The translations under genes and the position numbers were made by a program. Below, one piece after another: positions 51,707 through 61,614 of a stretch of DNA of 64,000 nucleotides; within the stretch, counting starts at the first letter, position 1, and each line of letters starts with the position of its first letter. A model generated the notes under the pieces. It was not told the origin of the DNA, made no database searches, and worked only from the letters and a program-made list of their open reading frames with translations. The DNA lies in contig JAEWZO010000022.1 in NCBI GenBank assembly GCA_023458415.1, forward strand, positions 1 to 64,000, read 5' to 3'. This stretch comes from Bacteroidota bacterium (GTDB lineage: Bacteria; Bacteroidota; Bacteroidia; Flavobacteriales; Weeksellaceae).

Positions 51707-52426
51707 ATGACAAAACTTAGTGTAAACATCAATAAAATCGCTACTTTAAGAAATGCGCGCGGCGGCGAATTGCCAAGTGTGACTGAAGCGGCAGTTAAAA
51801 TTCAGGAGTTTGGAGGGCAGGGAATTACCATTCACCCAAGACCGGACGAAAGACACATTACCAGAAAAGATGTTTACGATTTGAAACCTTTGGTGTATAC
51901 TGAATTCAATATTGAAGGAAATCCGCACCGCCTGTTTATCGATATGGTTTTAGAAGTGAAGCCGGAGCAGGTTACGCTTGTTCCCGATGCGGATGATGCC
52001 ATCACTTCAAACGCCGGCTGGGACTGTAAAAAACATCAGGATTTTCTGAAAGAAGTTATTGCCGAATTCAAAAATGCAGGAATCCGAACTTCAATTTTTC
52101 TTGATCCGAATCCGGAAATGGTGGAATACGCCGCTTCAACAGGAACTGACAGAATTGAACTTTACACGGAAGCGTACGCGAAGGAATATTCAACAAATAA
52201 AGTAGCCGCCATAAAACCGTATTATGAAACGGCTTTAAAAGCCACAGAGTTTGGTTTAGGAATCAACGGCGGACACGATTTGAGCCTGGATAACTTAAAA
52301 TACTTCGCTGATAACATTCCGAATCTTCTGGAAGTTTCCATTGGTCATGCTTTAATTTCAGAAGCTTTATATTTGGGACTCGAAAACACGGTTCAGGCGT
52401 ACCTGAAGCGTTTGGCAAAGTGGTAG
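51707..52426 (+). CDS. pdxJ: Pyridoxine 5'-phosphate synthase
   Basis: 239 residues. The start TKLSVNINKIATLRNARGG and blocks GGQGITIHPRPDERHI, VPDADDAITS and GINGGHDLSLDNL identify PdxJ. It condenses 1-deoxyxylulose 5-phosphate with aminoacetone phosphate to make pyridoxine 5'-phosphate, the last step of de novo vitamin B6 synthesis. A small unrelated gene begins 3 bp after its stop. Confidence 0.95.
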   Translation: MTKLSVNINKIATLRNARGGELPSVTEAAVKIQEFGGQGITIHPRPDERHITRKDVYDLKPLVYTEFNIEGNPHRLFIDMVLEVKPEQVTLVPDADDAITSNAGWDCKKHQDFLKEVIAEFKNAGIRTSIFLDPNPEMVEYAASTGTDRIELYTEAYAKEYSTNKVAAIKPYYETALKATEFGLGINGGHDLSLDNLKYFADNIPNLLEVSIGHALISEALYLGLENTVQAYLKRLAKW

Positions 52427-52429
52427 TTT

Positions 52430-52831
52430 ATGGATAAATTTTGTGCAGTTTCTCCTGATGATAAGAAGGCTTATATAGCTGATTTAGGCAAAATCCTGGT
52501 TGAAGATTACGGCAAAAAGAAATATTACAAACCCGAAGAAGTTGAACGGTCGCACAGAAAAAGCCGATGGTATGAAGGCCTCGACTTTTCATGTTGGGGT
52601 ATGTCGGTTTTTTCTTCACATGAAGATTTTGACCGGCATCACCAAAACACTGGTGAAAACTGTAATTATACCGAGATGAAAACGGAAATGCTTTCGGAAA
52701 TTTCCACAGACAGTACAGATTTTTTCAGTCTTGATAATGTTAATTTTGATGCTTCCTGGCTGGATTTGAGTGCAGTGTTTGAGGGCGTAGGTGACTTCTT
52801 TTCATCCATCGATATCGGAATAGATTTATAA
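52430..52831 (+). CDS. Hypothetical protein
   Basis: 133 residues with no signal or membrane segment. The N-terminal ~60 residues are basic with a conserved-looking DYGKKKYYKPEEVERSHR, and the rest is acidic. No family recognised with confidence. It lies between pdxJ (3 bp) and a hydrolase gene (8 bp) and is probably in that operon. Confidence 0.55.
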   Translation: MDKFCAVSPDDKKAYIADLGKILVEDYGKKKYYKPEEVERSHRKSRWYEGLDFSCWGMSVFSSHEDFDRHHQNTGENCNYTEMKTEMLSEISTDSTDFFSLDNVNFDASWLDLSAVFEGVGDFFSSIDIGIDL

Positions 52832-52839
52832 AATTATTT

Positions 52840-53640
52840 ATGGACAACATCCTTCATTCAAAAATTTACGGCGAAGACAAAACGGGAACGCCGCTTTTGG
52901 TTTTTCACGGACTTTTCGGAATGCTCGATAACTGGGGTTCTTTCGGAAAAGAATTCGGAGAGTACTTTCCTGTGCACCTGATTGATTTGCGCAATCACGG
53001 CAAAAGTTTTCATTCTGAAGAGATGACGCATGATAGTCTGGCGCACGATATCACACATTATATGGCGCATCATGGCATTGCGAAAGCCAATCTCCTTGGA
53101 CATTCTCTCGGTGGAAAAGCCGTTATGCAGTTCGCCATAAAATATCCTGTGAAAGTAGAAAAACTCATCGTGGTTGATATTTCACCAAAAGCATATCCGC
53201 CGCATCATCAGGGAGTAATTAAAGCTCTGGAATCGGTTGAACTTTCAGAAATAAAATCCCGTGGAGAAGTGGAAGATGTGCTGAAACAGTATATTCCCGA
53301 TTCGGCAACGATTCAGTTTTTAGCGAAAAATCTGTATTGGAGAGAAGATGTCGATGCTAAGAAACTGGCATGGAGATTTAACCTGAAAACCTTATCCGAA
53401 AAATATGATCAGTTCGTTTCCAATGCTATAAAATTCGGTGTTTATAACGGACCGACTTTATTTGTTGCCGGAGCAAAATCAAATTACATTTTACCTCAGG
53501 ACGAATTTCAGATCAAGCAGCAGTTTCCCAATTACAAACTGGTAAAAATCCCGAATGCCGGTCATTGGGTTCAGGCTGAAAATCCTTCAGATTTTGCCAC
53601 TGCCGCTAAAAATTTTCTTTTGGATACCGCCCTCCAATAG
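52840..53640 (+). CDS. Alpha/beta hydrolase (YbfF-like)
   Basis: 266 residues. The oxyanion region is VFHGLFGMLDNWG, the nucleophile is Ser in GHSLGG (about residue 88), and the catalytic His is in NAGHWVQAE. RNHGKS and VDISPKAY match the YbfF esterase family. Likely a cytoplasmic carboxylester or acyl-CoA hydrolase; substrate unknown. Last gene of the mscS-pdxJ run. Confidence 0.85.
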   Translation: MDNILHSKIYGEDKTGTPLLVFHGLFGMLDNWGSFGKEFGEYFPVHLIDLRNHGKSFHSEEMTHDSLAHDITHYMAHHGIAKANLLGHSLGGKAVMQFAIKYPVKVEKLIVVDISPKAYPPHHQGVIKALESVELSEIKSRGEVEDVLKQYIPDSATIQFLAKNLYWREDVDAKKLAWRFNLKTLSEKYDQFVSNAIKFGVYNGPTLFVAGAKSNYILPQDEFQIKQQFPNYKLVKIPNAGHWVQAENPSDFATAAKNFLLDTALQ

Positions 53641-53646
53641 CCACTG

Positions 53647-53662
53647 TTAACAGAAGTTAACA
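53647..53662 (+). promoter_or_regulatory. Pho-box-like direct repeat
   Basis: TTAACA-GAAG-TTAACA, two exact hexamers with a 10-bp period. It resembles the PhoP box of Bacillus (TTAACA repeats with about 5-bp spacers) and lies 71 bp before the TonB receptor of a phytase locus. A weak -7 box TAATTTCG follows at 53705-53712. Confidence 0.45.
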
Positions 53663-53732
53663 AATCCGTAAATTTTACGAAACCTCTTTTCATCTTCTTC
53701 TTAATAATTTCGCGAGAATCTAAAAAGAAATA

Positions 53733-56528
53733 ATGAAAAGATTAGTGTGTTCGGTACTTTTATGTGCCTCCATGTTGGCTTTTGCGCAAACCGGAACGGT
53801 TTCTGGGAAGATTAATGATCAGAACGAAATCGCTCTTCCCGGTGCAAAAATTATCCTGAATCCCGGTAATATTTATACCATTTCCGATTCCAATGGAAAC
53901 TTTGTTTTTCTTAATGTTCCTGCCGGTAATTATACCATGACGGTGGATTATCTTGGTTACGGAACTTCCACTTACGAAGTTTCGGTCTCCGATTCAGGAA
54001 GTTTAACCCGTAATATTGTTCTGGATCCTAAAACACAGCAGATTCAGGCGGTAAATATTATCGGTTTCGGCCGTCAAAGTCAGGCGAGAGCACTGAATAC
54101 GCAGAAAAATAATCCGAATATTACAAACGTGGTTTCCTCGGATCAGGTCGGGAAATTTCCTGATGCAAACATTGGAGATGCCCTGAAAAGAATTCCCGGA
54201 ATTACAATGCAGAACGATCAGGGTGAAGCCAGAAATATTATCGTAAGAGGTTTGGCTTCCGAACTGAATTCCGTAACATTGAACGGTAACAGAATTCCTT
54301 CAGCGGAAGGAGATAACCGTAAAGTTCAGATGGACCTTATTCCTTCAGACATGATTCAGCTGATTGAGGTGAATAAAACTTTGACTTCCGATATGGACGG
54401 TGACGCGATTGGTGGTTCTGTAGAACTGAAAACCCGTACTGCACCGAATAAGGAAAGAATTTCCCTTACCACCGGTTCCGGCTACAACGGGATTCGCGAT
54501 AAGTTTGCATTTACCAATTCCTTCATGTATGGAAACCGTTTTGCTGACGGAAAAATCGGTTTGGTACTGAACGGTTCCTACAATAATAACGATTACGGTT
54601 CCGATAACGTAGAAGGTGTTTGGATTCAGGATGACGACGGAAACATTTACATGGAAGAAATGGACATCCGTAAATACGATGTGAAACGCGAAAGAAAAAG
54701 TATCGGTGCAAATCTCGATTTCAAACTGAGCGATAAACACCGTTTAAATCTGAACGCTTTGTACAACTGGCGGGATGACTGGGAAAACCGTTACAGACTG
54801 CGTTATACCGATATCGAAAGAAATTCTGACGGAACTTACACGGCTGAAATTCGCAGCCAAACCAAAGGCGGAATCAACGATAAAATGAATAAAGGAGCGC
54901 GAATTGAGCGCCAGATCATGCAGAATTATTCCATCGGTGGTGATCATATTCTTGGATCAAGTATCGATATGGATTGGGGTGTTTCCTACTCCAAAGCAGA
55001 AGAGCAGCGCCCAAACGAAAGATATATCGATTACCGGGTTAAAGATGTAAACTTCAACGGAAACTTTGCAGATACCCGTTTTCCTTATCTGAAAGCTGTT
55101 ACCGATCCTGCTGCAGATGAGTTCGATTTGAGAGAAATTACTGATCAGCAGGGAAATACTGCGGAAGATGAAATCACGGCTAAACTGAATTTCAGATTCC
55201 CGCTTTCCATTATTGAAGGTCAGAAAGGACGTTTAAGAGTGGGTGGTAAAGTTAGACTGAAGTCGAAAGACCGTGTTAACGATTTCTACGAATATGAGCC
55301 TACAAGCGGTTTTATGGATAATATGTCGCAGGCAGGTCCTGTGTTTTATGGTGGAGAAAACTGGAATCCAAACTCCAACTACGTTCCGGGATATTTTGCG
55401 GGCGCAGCTTTCCTTGCAAATCTTGACCTGAGCAACGCTTCTCTTTTCGATAAGAGTCAGCTTCCTGAAGAATTTTTGGCTCTGAATTACGACGCGACTG
55501 AAAATATTTACGCAGGTTATTTGAGATGGGATCAGAATTTTTCCGATAATTTCTCCGTAATTCTTGGTGCCAGAATCGAAAATACGCAAACGAAATACAC
55601 CGGAAATATTATTGAAGATGAAGATTCTTTTGAAGGTAACAGAACAGTGGAAAACAACTATACCAACATCCTTCCAAGTGCCGCTTTAAAGTACACACCG
55701 GTACAGAATTTGGTTCTTCGTGCTGCTTTTTCAACAGCCATTGCAAGACCGAATTATTATCAGCTTTCGCCTTTCATCAGCGTTATTCCGGATGATAACG
55801 ATATTTCCGCAGGTAACCCGAATCTGAAATCAACGTACGCGTACAACTACGATTTCATGGGTGAATATTATTTCAAAAATGTCGGAATTCTTTCTGCCGG
55901 AGCTTTCTACAAAAAACTGAATGATTTCATCTACGTTTACCGCGACGGAACTTACAATGCAGATAAATTTGCACAGGATTTCCCTGGAGTTCCAAATAAC
56001 CTGAACGTTGGCGAAAACTATACTTTCACCACAACCAGAAACGGTGAAACCGTTGATGTTTACGGTTTTGAAGTGGCGTTGCAGCGTCAGTTGGATTTCC
56101 TACCTGGATTTGCGAAAAACTTCAATGCGTACGTCAACTATACCTACACAAAATCTGAAGCGAAAGGAATTTACAATGCGGATGGCGAAATGAGAACCGG
56201 TTTAATGCTTCCGGGAACTGCGCCGCATATGTTCAACGCATCACTTTCGTGGGAAAACCAAAAATTCTCAGCAAGAGTTTCTATGAACCATGCTGCGGCT
56301 TATCTGGATGAACTGGGTGGAAGCGATTTCGAAGACCGCTACTACGATAAGCAGACTTTCCTGGATTTCAATGCCTCTTATGCAGTGAAAGAATGGATGA
56401 GAATTTTCTTCGAAGCCAATAACTTAACCAATCAGCCACTGAGATATTATCAGGGTGTTGCCGACAGAACCATGCAGATGGAATATTACCAGCCGCGCTT
56501 TTCTTTCGGTCTTAAATTCGATTTCTAA
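53733..56528 (+). CDS. TonB-dependent receptor
   Basis: 931 residues: signal peptide (about 1-19), carboxypeptidase-regulatory-like domain (about 20-105, GTVSGKINDQNEIALPGAKI), a plug domain (about 115-235: GDALKRIPGITMQNDQGEARNIIVRGL) and a 22-strand outer-membrane barrel ending FSFGLKFDF. It takes up a ligand across the outer membrane with TonB energy. The phytase gene right behind suggests the ligand is phytate or a phosphate-containing breakdown product. A strong terminator sits between the two. Confidence 0.93.
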   Translation: MKRLVCSVLLCASMLAFAQTGTVSGKINDQNEIALPGAKIILNPGNIYTISDSNGNFVFLNVPAGNYTMTVDYLGYGTSTYEVSVSDSGSLTRNIVLDPKTQQIQAVNIIGFGRQSQARALNTQKNNPNITNVVSSDQVGKFPDANIGDALKRIPGITMQNDQGEARNIIVRGLASELNSVTLNGNRIPSAEGDNRKVQMDLIPSDMIQLIEVNKTLTSDMDGDAIGGSVELKTRTAPNKERISLTTGSGYNGIRDKFAFTNSFMYGNRFADGKIGLVLNGSYNNNDYGSDNVEGVWIQDDDGNIYMEEMDIRKYDVKRERKSIGANLDFKLSDKHRLNLNALYNWRDDWENRYRLRYTDIERNSDGTYTAEIRSQTKGGINDKMNKGARIERQIMQNYSIGGDHILGSSIDMDWGVSYSKAEEQRPNERYIDYRVKDVNFNGNFADTRFPYLKAVTDPAADEFDLREITDQQGNTAEDEITAKLNFRFPLSIIEGQKGRLRVGGKVRLKSKDRVNDFYEYEPTSGFMDNMSQAGPVFYGGENWNPNSNYVPGYFAGAAFLANLDLSNASLFDKSQLPEEFLALNYDATENIYAGYLRWDQNFSDNFSVILGARIENTQTKYTGNIIEDEDSFEGNRTVENNYTNILPSAALKYTPVQNLVLRAAFSTAIARPNYYQLSPFISVIPDDNDISAGNPNLKSTYAYNYDFMGEYYFKNVGILSAGAFYKKLNDFIYVYRDGTYNADKFAQDFPGVPNNLNVGENYTFTTTRNGETVDVYGFEVALQRQLDFLPGFAKNFNAYVNYTYTKSEAKGIYNADGEMRTGLMLPGTAPHMFNASLSWENQKFSARVSMNHAAAYLDELGGSDFEDRYYDKQTFLDFNASYAVKEWMRIFFEANNLTNQPLRYYQGVADRTMQMEYYQPRFSFGLKFDF

Positions 56529-56544
56529 ATATTAACCAATATCC

Positions 56545-56580
56545 ACTGAACCGGTTGTCAAACTGCCGGTTCAGTTTTTT
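56545..56580 (+). terminator. Terminator between receptor and phytase genes
   Basis: ACTGAACCGG (56545-56554) pairs perfectly with CCGGTTCAGT (56566-56575) followed by six T. It ends 7 bp before the phytase ATG, so phytase must rely on read-through. Confidence 0.85.
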
Positions 56581-56586
56581 ATTATT

Positions 56587-57642
56587 ATGAAAAATTCAAA
56601 ATTATTACTGCTGTCCGCTTCTGCGTTGATTTTTTCGAGCTGTTCGGTTTTCGAAAATTTGAATGATCCCTTCAAAGGTGAGCGTTTACCTGCAACAGTA
56701 GTGACAGAAAAAACCAATCACGATACCGATGATCCTGCAATTTGGCATCATCCGACAGATTATTCCAAATCACTGATTGTTGGAACGGATAAAGATTCCG
56801 ACGGAGGACTTTTTGTTTACGATCTAAACGGAAAAATTGTCAATAAAGTCCTTAATCTGACAAGACCAAACAATGTGGATATTCAGTACGGACTGCCGTT
56901 TAAAGGTCGAAATGTAGACATCGCCGTAACCACCGAACGCGAAATGAACCGCATCATGATTTATTCACTTCCGGAAATGACGGAAATTGGCGCAATCCCT
57001 GTATTTGAAGGCGAAACACAGAACGCTCCGATGGGAATTGCATTGTACAAAAACCCGGCAAACGGAGAGATTCACGCTGTTGTCGGAAGAAAAGAAGGAC
57101 CTTCCGGAACCTATTTATGGCAATATAAACTATCTGAAAGCAACGGCAGAGTAGTCGGTGAAGTAGTGAGAAAATTCGGAAATTACAGTGGTAAAAAAGA
57201 AATTGAAGCCATTGTGGTAGATCACGAACTGGGTTACATTTATTATTCTGATGAACAGTACGGAATTCATAAATATTACGCAGATCCTGCGAAAGGAAAC
57301 GAAGAACTTGCGCTTTTCGGGCAGAACGATTTCAAAGAAGATATGGAAGGAATTTCCATTTACAACACCGGAAACGGAAACGGTTATATCCTGATTTCCA
57401 ATCAGCAGGCGAATACATTCAACGTGTACAGAAGAGAAGGTGATGCAGGAAATCCGCATTTGCACACAAAAATTGCAGAAATCCCAGTTTCAACAAAATT
57501 CAGCGACGGTAGTGAAGTAACGGAAAAAAACATGGGAATCCGTTTCCCGAAAGGAGTTTTCGTTGCAATGAGCGAGGGAAAAACTTTCCATTATTACGAT
57601 TGGAGAGAATTCCAGAAAATCATTGATGCAGCCGCAAAATAA
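56587..57642 (+). CDS. Beta-propeller phytase (lipoprotein)
   Basis: 351 residues with a lipoprotein signal (LIFSSCSVF; Cys at 19). DTDDPAIWHHP and GTDKDSDGGLFVYDLNGK are the calcium-binding signatures of six-bladed beta-propeller phytases. The enzyme hydrolyses phytate (inositol hexakisphosphate) to release phosphate and is probably on the cell surface. It forms a unit with the TonB receptor upstream. Confidence 0.9.
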   Translation: MKNSKLLLLSASALIFSSCSVFENLNDPFKGERLPATVVTEKTNHDTDDPAIWHHPTDYSKSLIVGTDKDSDGGLFVYDLNGKIVNKVLNLTRPNNVDIQYGLPFKGRNVDIAVTTEREMNRIMIYSLPEMTEIGAIPVFEGETQNAPMGIALYKNPANGEIHAVVGRKEGPSGTYLWQYKLSESNGRVVGEVVRKFGNYSGKKEIEAIVVDHELGYIYYSDEQYGIHKYYADPAKGNEELALFGQNDFKEDMEGISIYNTGNGNGYILISNQQANTFNVYRREGDAGNPHLHTKIAEIPVSTKFSDGSEVTEKNMGIRFPKGVFVAMSEGKTFHYYDWREFQKIIDAAAK

Positions 57643-57663
57643 CTTTATTCATATTACTTTTGG

Positions 57664-57696
57664 AAACCTCGTCAATTCGTTTTGGCGAGGTTTTTT
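57664..57696 (+). terminator. Terminator after the phytase gene
   Basis: AAACCTCG (57664-57671) pairs with CGAGGTTT (57686-57693) and is followed by T residues. Confidence 0.7.
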
Positions 57697-57698
57697 CT

Positions 57699-57706
57699 TA
57701 TATTTG
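57699..57706 (+). promoter_or_regulatory. -7 box before the epimerase gene
   Basis: TATATTTG matches TAnnTTTG, 16 bp before the ATG at 57723. The upstream TTTG is only 14 bp away, shorter than usual. Confidence 0.45.
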
Positions 57707-57722
57707 TGTTCTATTCAAATTT

Positions 57723-58727
57723 ATGGTTTTTGTTACCGGCGCAACAGGAATTCTCGGCAGGGTAATCGTTTTGGAACTTCTGAAGCGCGGAAAATCGGTT
57801 CGCGCAGCCAAAAGAAAAACCAGTAACCTCGATGAGGTGCGGCATTCTTTCAGTTTTTACACCGAAAATCCCGATGATTTTTTTAATCAGATTGAATGGC
57901 TTGATGTCGATTTTGATGATATCGAATCGCTCGAAATCGCTCTCAATGGAGTAGATGAAGTCTATCACTGTGCCGCGAAAGTCAGTTTTCATCCGACAAA
58001 GCGGAAGGAAATGTTTCACACGAATATTGAAGGAACGAAAAATCTACTTTACGCATGTGAGGATTCAACGGTGAAGAAATTTCTGTTTGTCAGTTCCATG
58101 GCTGTTTTTGATGGTTTAAATGAAGAAGGACTGGTAGATGAAAATTCAGATTTCAATCCGAAGCTCGATCATTCAGATTATGCCGTTTCAAAACATTTTT
58201 CCGAAATGGAAATCTGGAGAGCCGCAGCAGAAGGTTTGGACGTCGTTATTATCAATCCGGGAATCATCATCGGCAGCGGAAACTGGAACAGCAGTAGCGG
58301 AGAACTCTTTACAAGTTTTGAAAAGTATGCGTATTCAATGAGCGGAAATTCAGCGTATGTAGACGTACGCGACGTTGCAAAAATTGCGGTGGAACTGATG
58401 GAACAGAATATTTTCAACGAGCGTTTCATTTTGGTTTCCGAAAACAAAAAATACCGTGAAATCGCAGATTATATCCGGGCAAAACTCGGTTTGGGACCAT
58501 CCAAAGTTTTGGATAAATCGGTTCTGCAATTGGGTTATTTCAGCAATCTTCTGTTTGGCTGGCTTTTTCCGCGACTTCGCATGATGAACAAAGTAAATCT
58601 CGATTCAGTAACATCGGTGAATTACGTTTCGAACGGAAAAATACGTTCCCGCCTGAATTACGGGTTCATTCCGGTGAATGAAAGCATTGATTTCCATATT
58701 AAAAATTATATTCAGGACAGAAAATAA
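57723..58727 (+). CDS. NAD-dependent epimerase/dehydratase family protein
   Basis: 334 residues from the ATG at 57723, which puts the Rossmann motif GATGILG near residue 6; a longer frame begins at 57660. YAVSK holds the catalytic Tyr and Lys (about residues 157-161), and NPGIIIGSG follows as in extended short-chain dehydrogenases. Substrate may be a nucleotide sugar or a sterol/flavonoid-like compound. An acyl-CoA synthetase gene follows on the same strand after 41 bp. Confidence 0.85.
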   Translation: MVFVTGATGILGRVIVLELLKRGKSVRAAKRKTSNLDEVRHSFSFYTENPDDFFNQIEWLDVDFDDIESLEIALNGVDEVYHCAAKVSFHPTKRKEMFHTNIEGTKNLLYACEDSTVKKFLFVSSMAVFDGLNEEGLVDENSDFNPKLDHSDYAVSKHFSEMEIWRAAAEGLDVVIINPGIIIGSGNWNSSSGELFTSFEKYAYSMSGNSAYVDVRDVAKIAVELMEQNIFNERFILVSENKKYREIADYIRAKLGLGPSKVLDKSVLQLGYFSNLLFGWLFPRLRMMNKVNLDSVTSVNYVSNGKIRSRLNYGFIPVNESIDFHIKNYIQDRK

Positions 58728-58768
58728 AGTCAGCAGATTATGAATCTGCATTTGAATCGGACACAGAT

Positions 58769-60532
58769 ATGAACATTACGCAATTTCTTAATACCAATAC
58801 TCAAAAATATCCTTCCAAAGCTGCGATTGGCTTCAAAAAAGAGGCAGAGTGGAAAGAACTCAACTGGAAAGATTTTCGCCGCATGGTTTTCAAAACAGCC
58901 AATGCACTGAAAAACGCAGGGATTTCTGCGAATGATAAACTCGCGATTTACTCTGATAATTCTGCTGAATGGATTGTGTTCGATTTGGCTGCACTCGCTT
59001 TGGGAGCTGTTACTGTTCCGATTTACGCTACAAATAACCGCGAACAGGCCGAGTATATTGTGAATGATGCCGAAACGAAAATGATTCTCGTTGGCGATCA
59101 GGATCAGTACGACGCGGCTTACGAAATGGTTCAGTCTAATGAATTTGTGAAACATATTATCGTCGCGAAAAAGAAAATATGGATCAAAAAAGACCGTTCC
59201 GAATATCTGGAAGATTTCATCAAGAACGCGGACGAAAATTTCGAGATCGTTGACAAAGCCGATGACGAGCTGGCTACGCTTATTTACACATCAGGAACAA
59301 CAGGTGTTCCGAAAGGTGTGATGTTGACTCACGGAAATTTCCACAAATGTATTGAAGCACACTTCGATTTTTTCAAATTCAATAATTTTGAAAATGAACA
59401 TTCTCTGGCGTTTTTACCGTTAACTCACGTTTTCGAAAGAAGCTGGACGCTGCTTTCACTCTACGGCGGTGCAAAAGTTTCCTTCAACGAAAATACAAAA
59501 GCCATTGCGCACACTTTAACCGAGGTAAAACCGACAATGATGTGCGCAGTTCCAAGGTTTTATCAGAAAATTTATGCCGGAATCAACGAAATGATGGCGA
59601 CCGGTTCTCCAACCAAACAGAAAATTTTCAACTGGGCGATGAGTGTCGGTACTGAAGTTTCGGAGCTGAAAAGAAATGGGAAAAATATCCCTTTTGGTCT
59701 CGGATTGAAAATGTCTTTGGCCAACAAGCTGGTTTTCGGGAAAATTAAAAATAAACTCGGTGGAAACCTTTGGTTTATGCCCTGTGGCGGAGCTTCTCTC
59801 TCTCCGGAGGTTACCCGATTTTTCGATGCGATGGGAATTCATATTACCGTCGGATACGGACTAACTGAAACAACTGCGACTTTAACTGCGTTTCCGTTTG
59901 TGCATTATGAACACGGAACGGCCGGAATTACTTTGGGCGATACGCAAATTAAAATCGGGGAAAACGATGAAATTCTGGCGAAAGGCAGCGGAATCATGAG
60001 AGGGTATTATAAAAAACCTGAAGAAACAGCGGCAGTTTTTACGGAAGACGGTTGGTTTAAAACCGGTGATGCAGGGAAATTTGATGAGAAAGGAAACCTT
60101 ACTATTACCGACAGAATCAAAGATCTTATGAAAACGTCCAACGGGAAATACGTAACGCCGCAACCGATTGAAAACCTGCTTTCCAACAACCAATATATTA
60201 CACAGGCGATGGTGGTTGCTGAAGGAAAACCGTACGTTACGGCTCTGATTATCCCGAATTTTGAGGCCCTTCAGGAACAGCTCAAAAAGATGAATATTCC
60301 ATTTACGAACTGGGAAGAAATTGTGAAACTGGATAAAATCAAAGACTTTTATAATCAGAAAATTGATGAAATTCAGAAAAGCCTGTCAGGTTTCGAAAAA
60401 GTAAAGAAATTCACGCTGATGCCTGCCGAATTTGAGGTGGGAACAGGCGAAATAACCCCGACTTTAAAGATCAAGAGAAATATCGTAGCCGAAAAATACT
60501 GCAGTCTTATCGACCAAATGTATCAGCATTAA
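58769..60532 (+). CDS. Long-chain acyl-CoA synthetase (AMP-forming)
   Basis: 587 residues. The P-loop-like motif YTSGTTGVPKGVMLTHGN (about 172-189), the GYGLTETTA motif, and the adenylate motif GWFKTGDAG are those of long-chain fatty acid-CoA ligases. It activates a fatty acid with ATP and CoA for degradation or lipid synthesis. The mvaD gene follows after 23 bp. Confidence 0.92.
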   Translation: MNITQFLNTNTQKYPSKAAIGFKKEAEWKELNWKDFRRMVFKTANALKNAGISANDKLAIYSDNSAEWIVFDLAALALGAVTVPIYATNNREQAEYIVNDAETKMILVGDQDQYDAAYEMVQSNEFVKHIIVAKKKIWIKKDRSEYLEDFIKNADENFEIVDKADDELATLIYTSGTTGVPKGVMLTHGNFHKCIEAHFDFFKFNNFENEHSLAFLPLTHVFERSWTLLSLYGGAKVSFNENTKAIAHTLTEVKPTMMCAVPRFYQKIYAGINEMMATGSPTKQKIFNWAMSVGTEVSELKRNGKNIPFGLGLKMSLANKLVFGKIKNKLGGNLWFMPCGGASLSPEVTRFFDAMGIHITVGYGLTETTATLTAFPFVHYEHGTAGITLGDTQIKIGENDEILAKGSGIMRGYYKKPEETAAVFTEDGWFKTGDAGKFDEKGNLTITDRIKDLMKTSNGKYVTPQPIENLLSNNQYITQAMVVAEGKPYVTALIIPNFEALQEQLKKMNIPFTNWEEIVKLDKIKDFYNQKIDEIQKSLSGFEKVKKFTLMPAEFEVGTGEITPTLKIKRNIVAEKYCSLIDQMYQH

Positions 60533-60555
60533 AATGCACACTTTGCGTTAAAAAT

Positions 60556-61614
60556 ATGGAAGAAAACTTTCTGGGAAATACCCAATTTACTGTAAATAAT
60601 CACACCGTTTCAGCAAGCTGTCCAAGCAATATTGCACTCATCAAATATTGGGGAAAATACGACGGACAAATTCCCGCCAATCCAAGTATTTCCTATACTT
60701 TGAATCATTGCCGAACCAATACTACGATGGAATTTCTGGCGAATGAATCTTTTTCTGTTCAAACTTTTCTGGCCGGAAATGAGGAAGTGAAATTCGCCGA
60801 AAAAATTGAAAATTATTTCAAAAGAATTGAGAAATATCTTCCTTGGATTCTGCACGGAAAATACATTATCAGAACAGAAAATACCTTTCCACACAGTTCA
60901 GGAATCGCAAGTTCGGCATCAGGTTTTGGTGCCATTGCAAAATGTCTGATGGAATTGGATACAAAGTTTTCATCCGACAACAATCATCTGACAACCAATG
61001 ACCAAAAAGCCAGTTTTCTGGCGAGATTAGGCAGCGGAAGCGCGTGCAGAAGTCTGTACAACGGACTTGTTGTTTGGGGCGAAACGCCGGAAGTGGAAGG
61101 AAGTTCTGATTTGTTTGCCGTGCAATATCCAAATGATGAAGTTCATCCCGTTTTCAAAAATTTCAACGACTGGGTTCTGCTGATTCACGAAGGTCAGAAA
61201 TCGGTGAGTTCAACGGTGGGTCACGGATTGATGAATACGAATCCGTATGCAGAAAGACGTTTCCAGGAAGCGAGCGAGAATTTTGTCCCGATGAAAGAAA
61301 TTCTGAAATCAGGCGGTCTTCAGAAATTCATCGCTTTGGTGGAACACGAAGCGCTCACCCTTCACGCAATGATGATGATGAGTGAACCGGCCTTCATCCT
61401 GATGAAAACCGGCACAATGGAAGTCATCAACAAACTCTGGAAATTCCGTGAAGAAACCGGTTTGCCGCTGTTTTTTACATTGGATGCGGGCGCAAATGTA
61501 CACTTGCTGTTTCCCAATAATGGCGATGAAGAAAAAATCAAAAACTTTATTGAATCGGAGCTTATTCAGCACACACAGAATGGCGGCGTGGTGAAGGATG
61601 AAATGAAATTCTAA
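60556..61614 (+). CDS. mvaD: Diphosphomevalonate decarboxylase
   Basis: 352 residues. SCPSNIALIKYWGKYD is the substrate-binding start of mevalonate diphosphate decarboxylase, HSSGIASSASGFGAIAKC the GHMP ATP-binding loop, and GSGSACRSLYNG the catalytic block. It makes isopentenyl diphosphate in the mevalonate pathway, which many Flavobacteriia use instead of the MEP route. A terminator follows right after the stop. Confidence 0.93.
   Translation: MEENFLGNTQFTVNNHTVSASCPSNIALIKYWGKYDGQIPANPSISYTLNHCRTNTTMEFLANESFSVQTFLAGNEEVKFAEKIENYFKRIEKYLPWILHGKYIIRTENTFPHSSGIASSASGFGAIAKCLMELDTKFSSDNNHLTTNDQKASFLARLGSGSACRSLYNGLVVWGETPEVEGSSDLFAVQYPNDEVHPVFKNFNDWVLLIHEGQKSVSSTVGHGLMNTNPYAERRFQEASENFVPMKEILKSGGLQKFIALVEHEALTLHAMMMMSEPAFILMKTGTMEVINKLWKFREETGLPLFFTLDAGANVHLLFPNNGDEEKIKNFIESELIQHTQNGGVVKDEMKF

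Noticed and set aside
57660..57722. N-terminal extension of the epimerase gene
   Set aside because: It overlaps a terminator and the -7 box, and the Rossmann motif is expected within the first ten residues.
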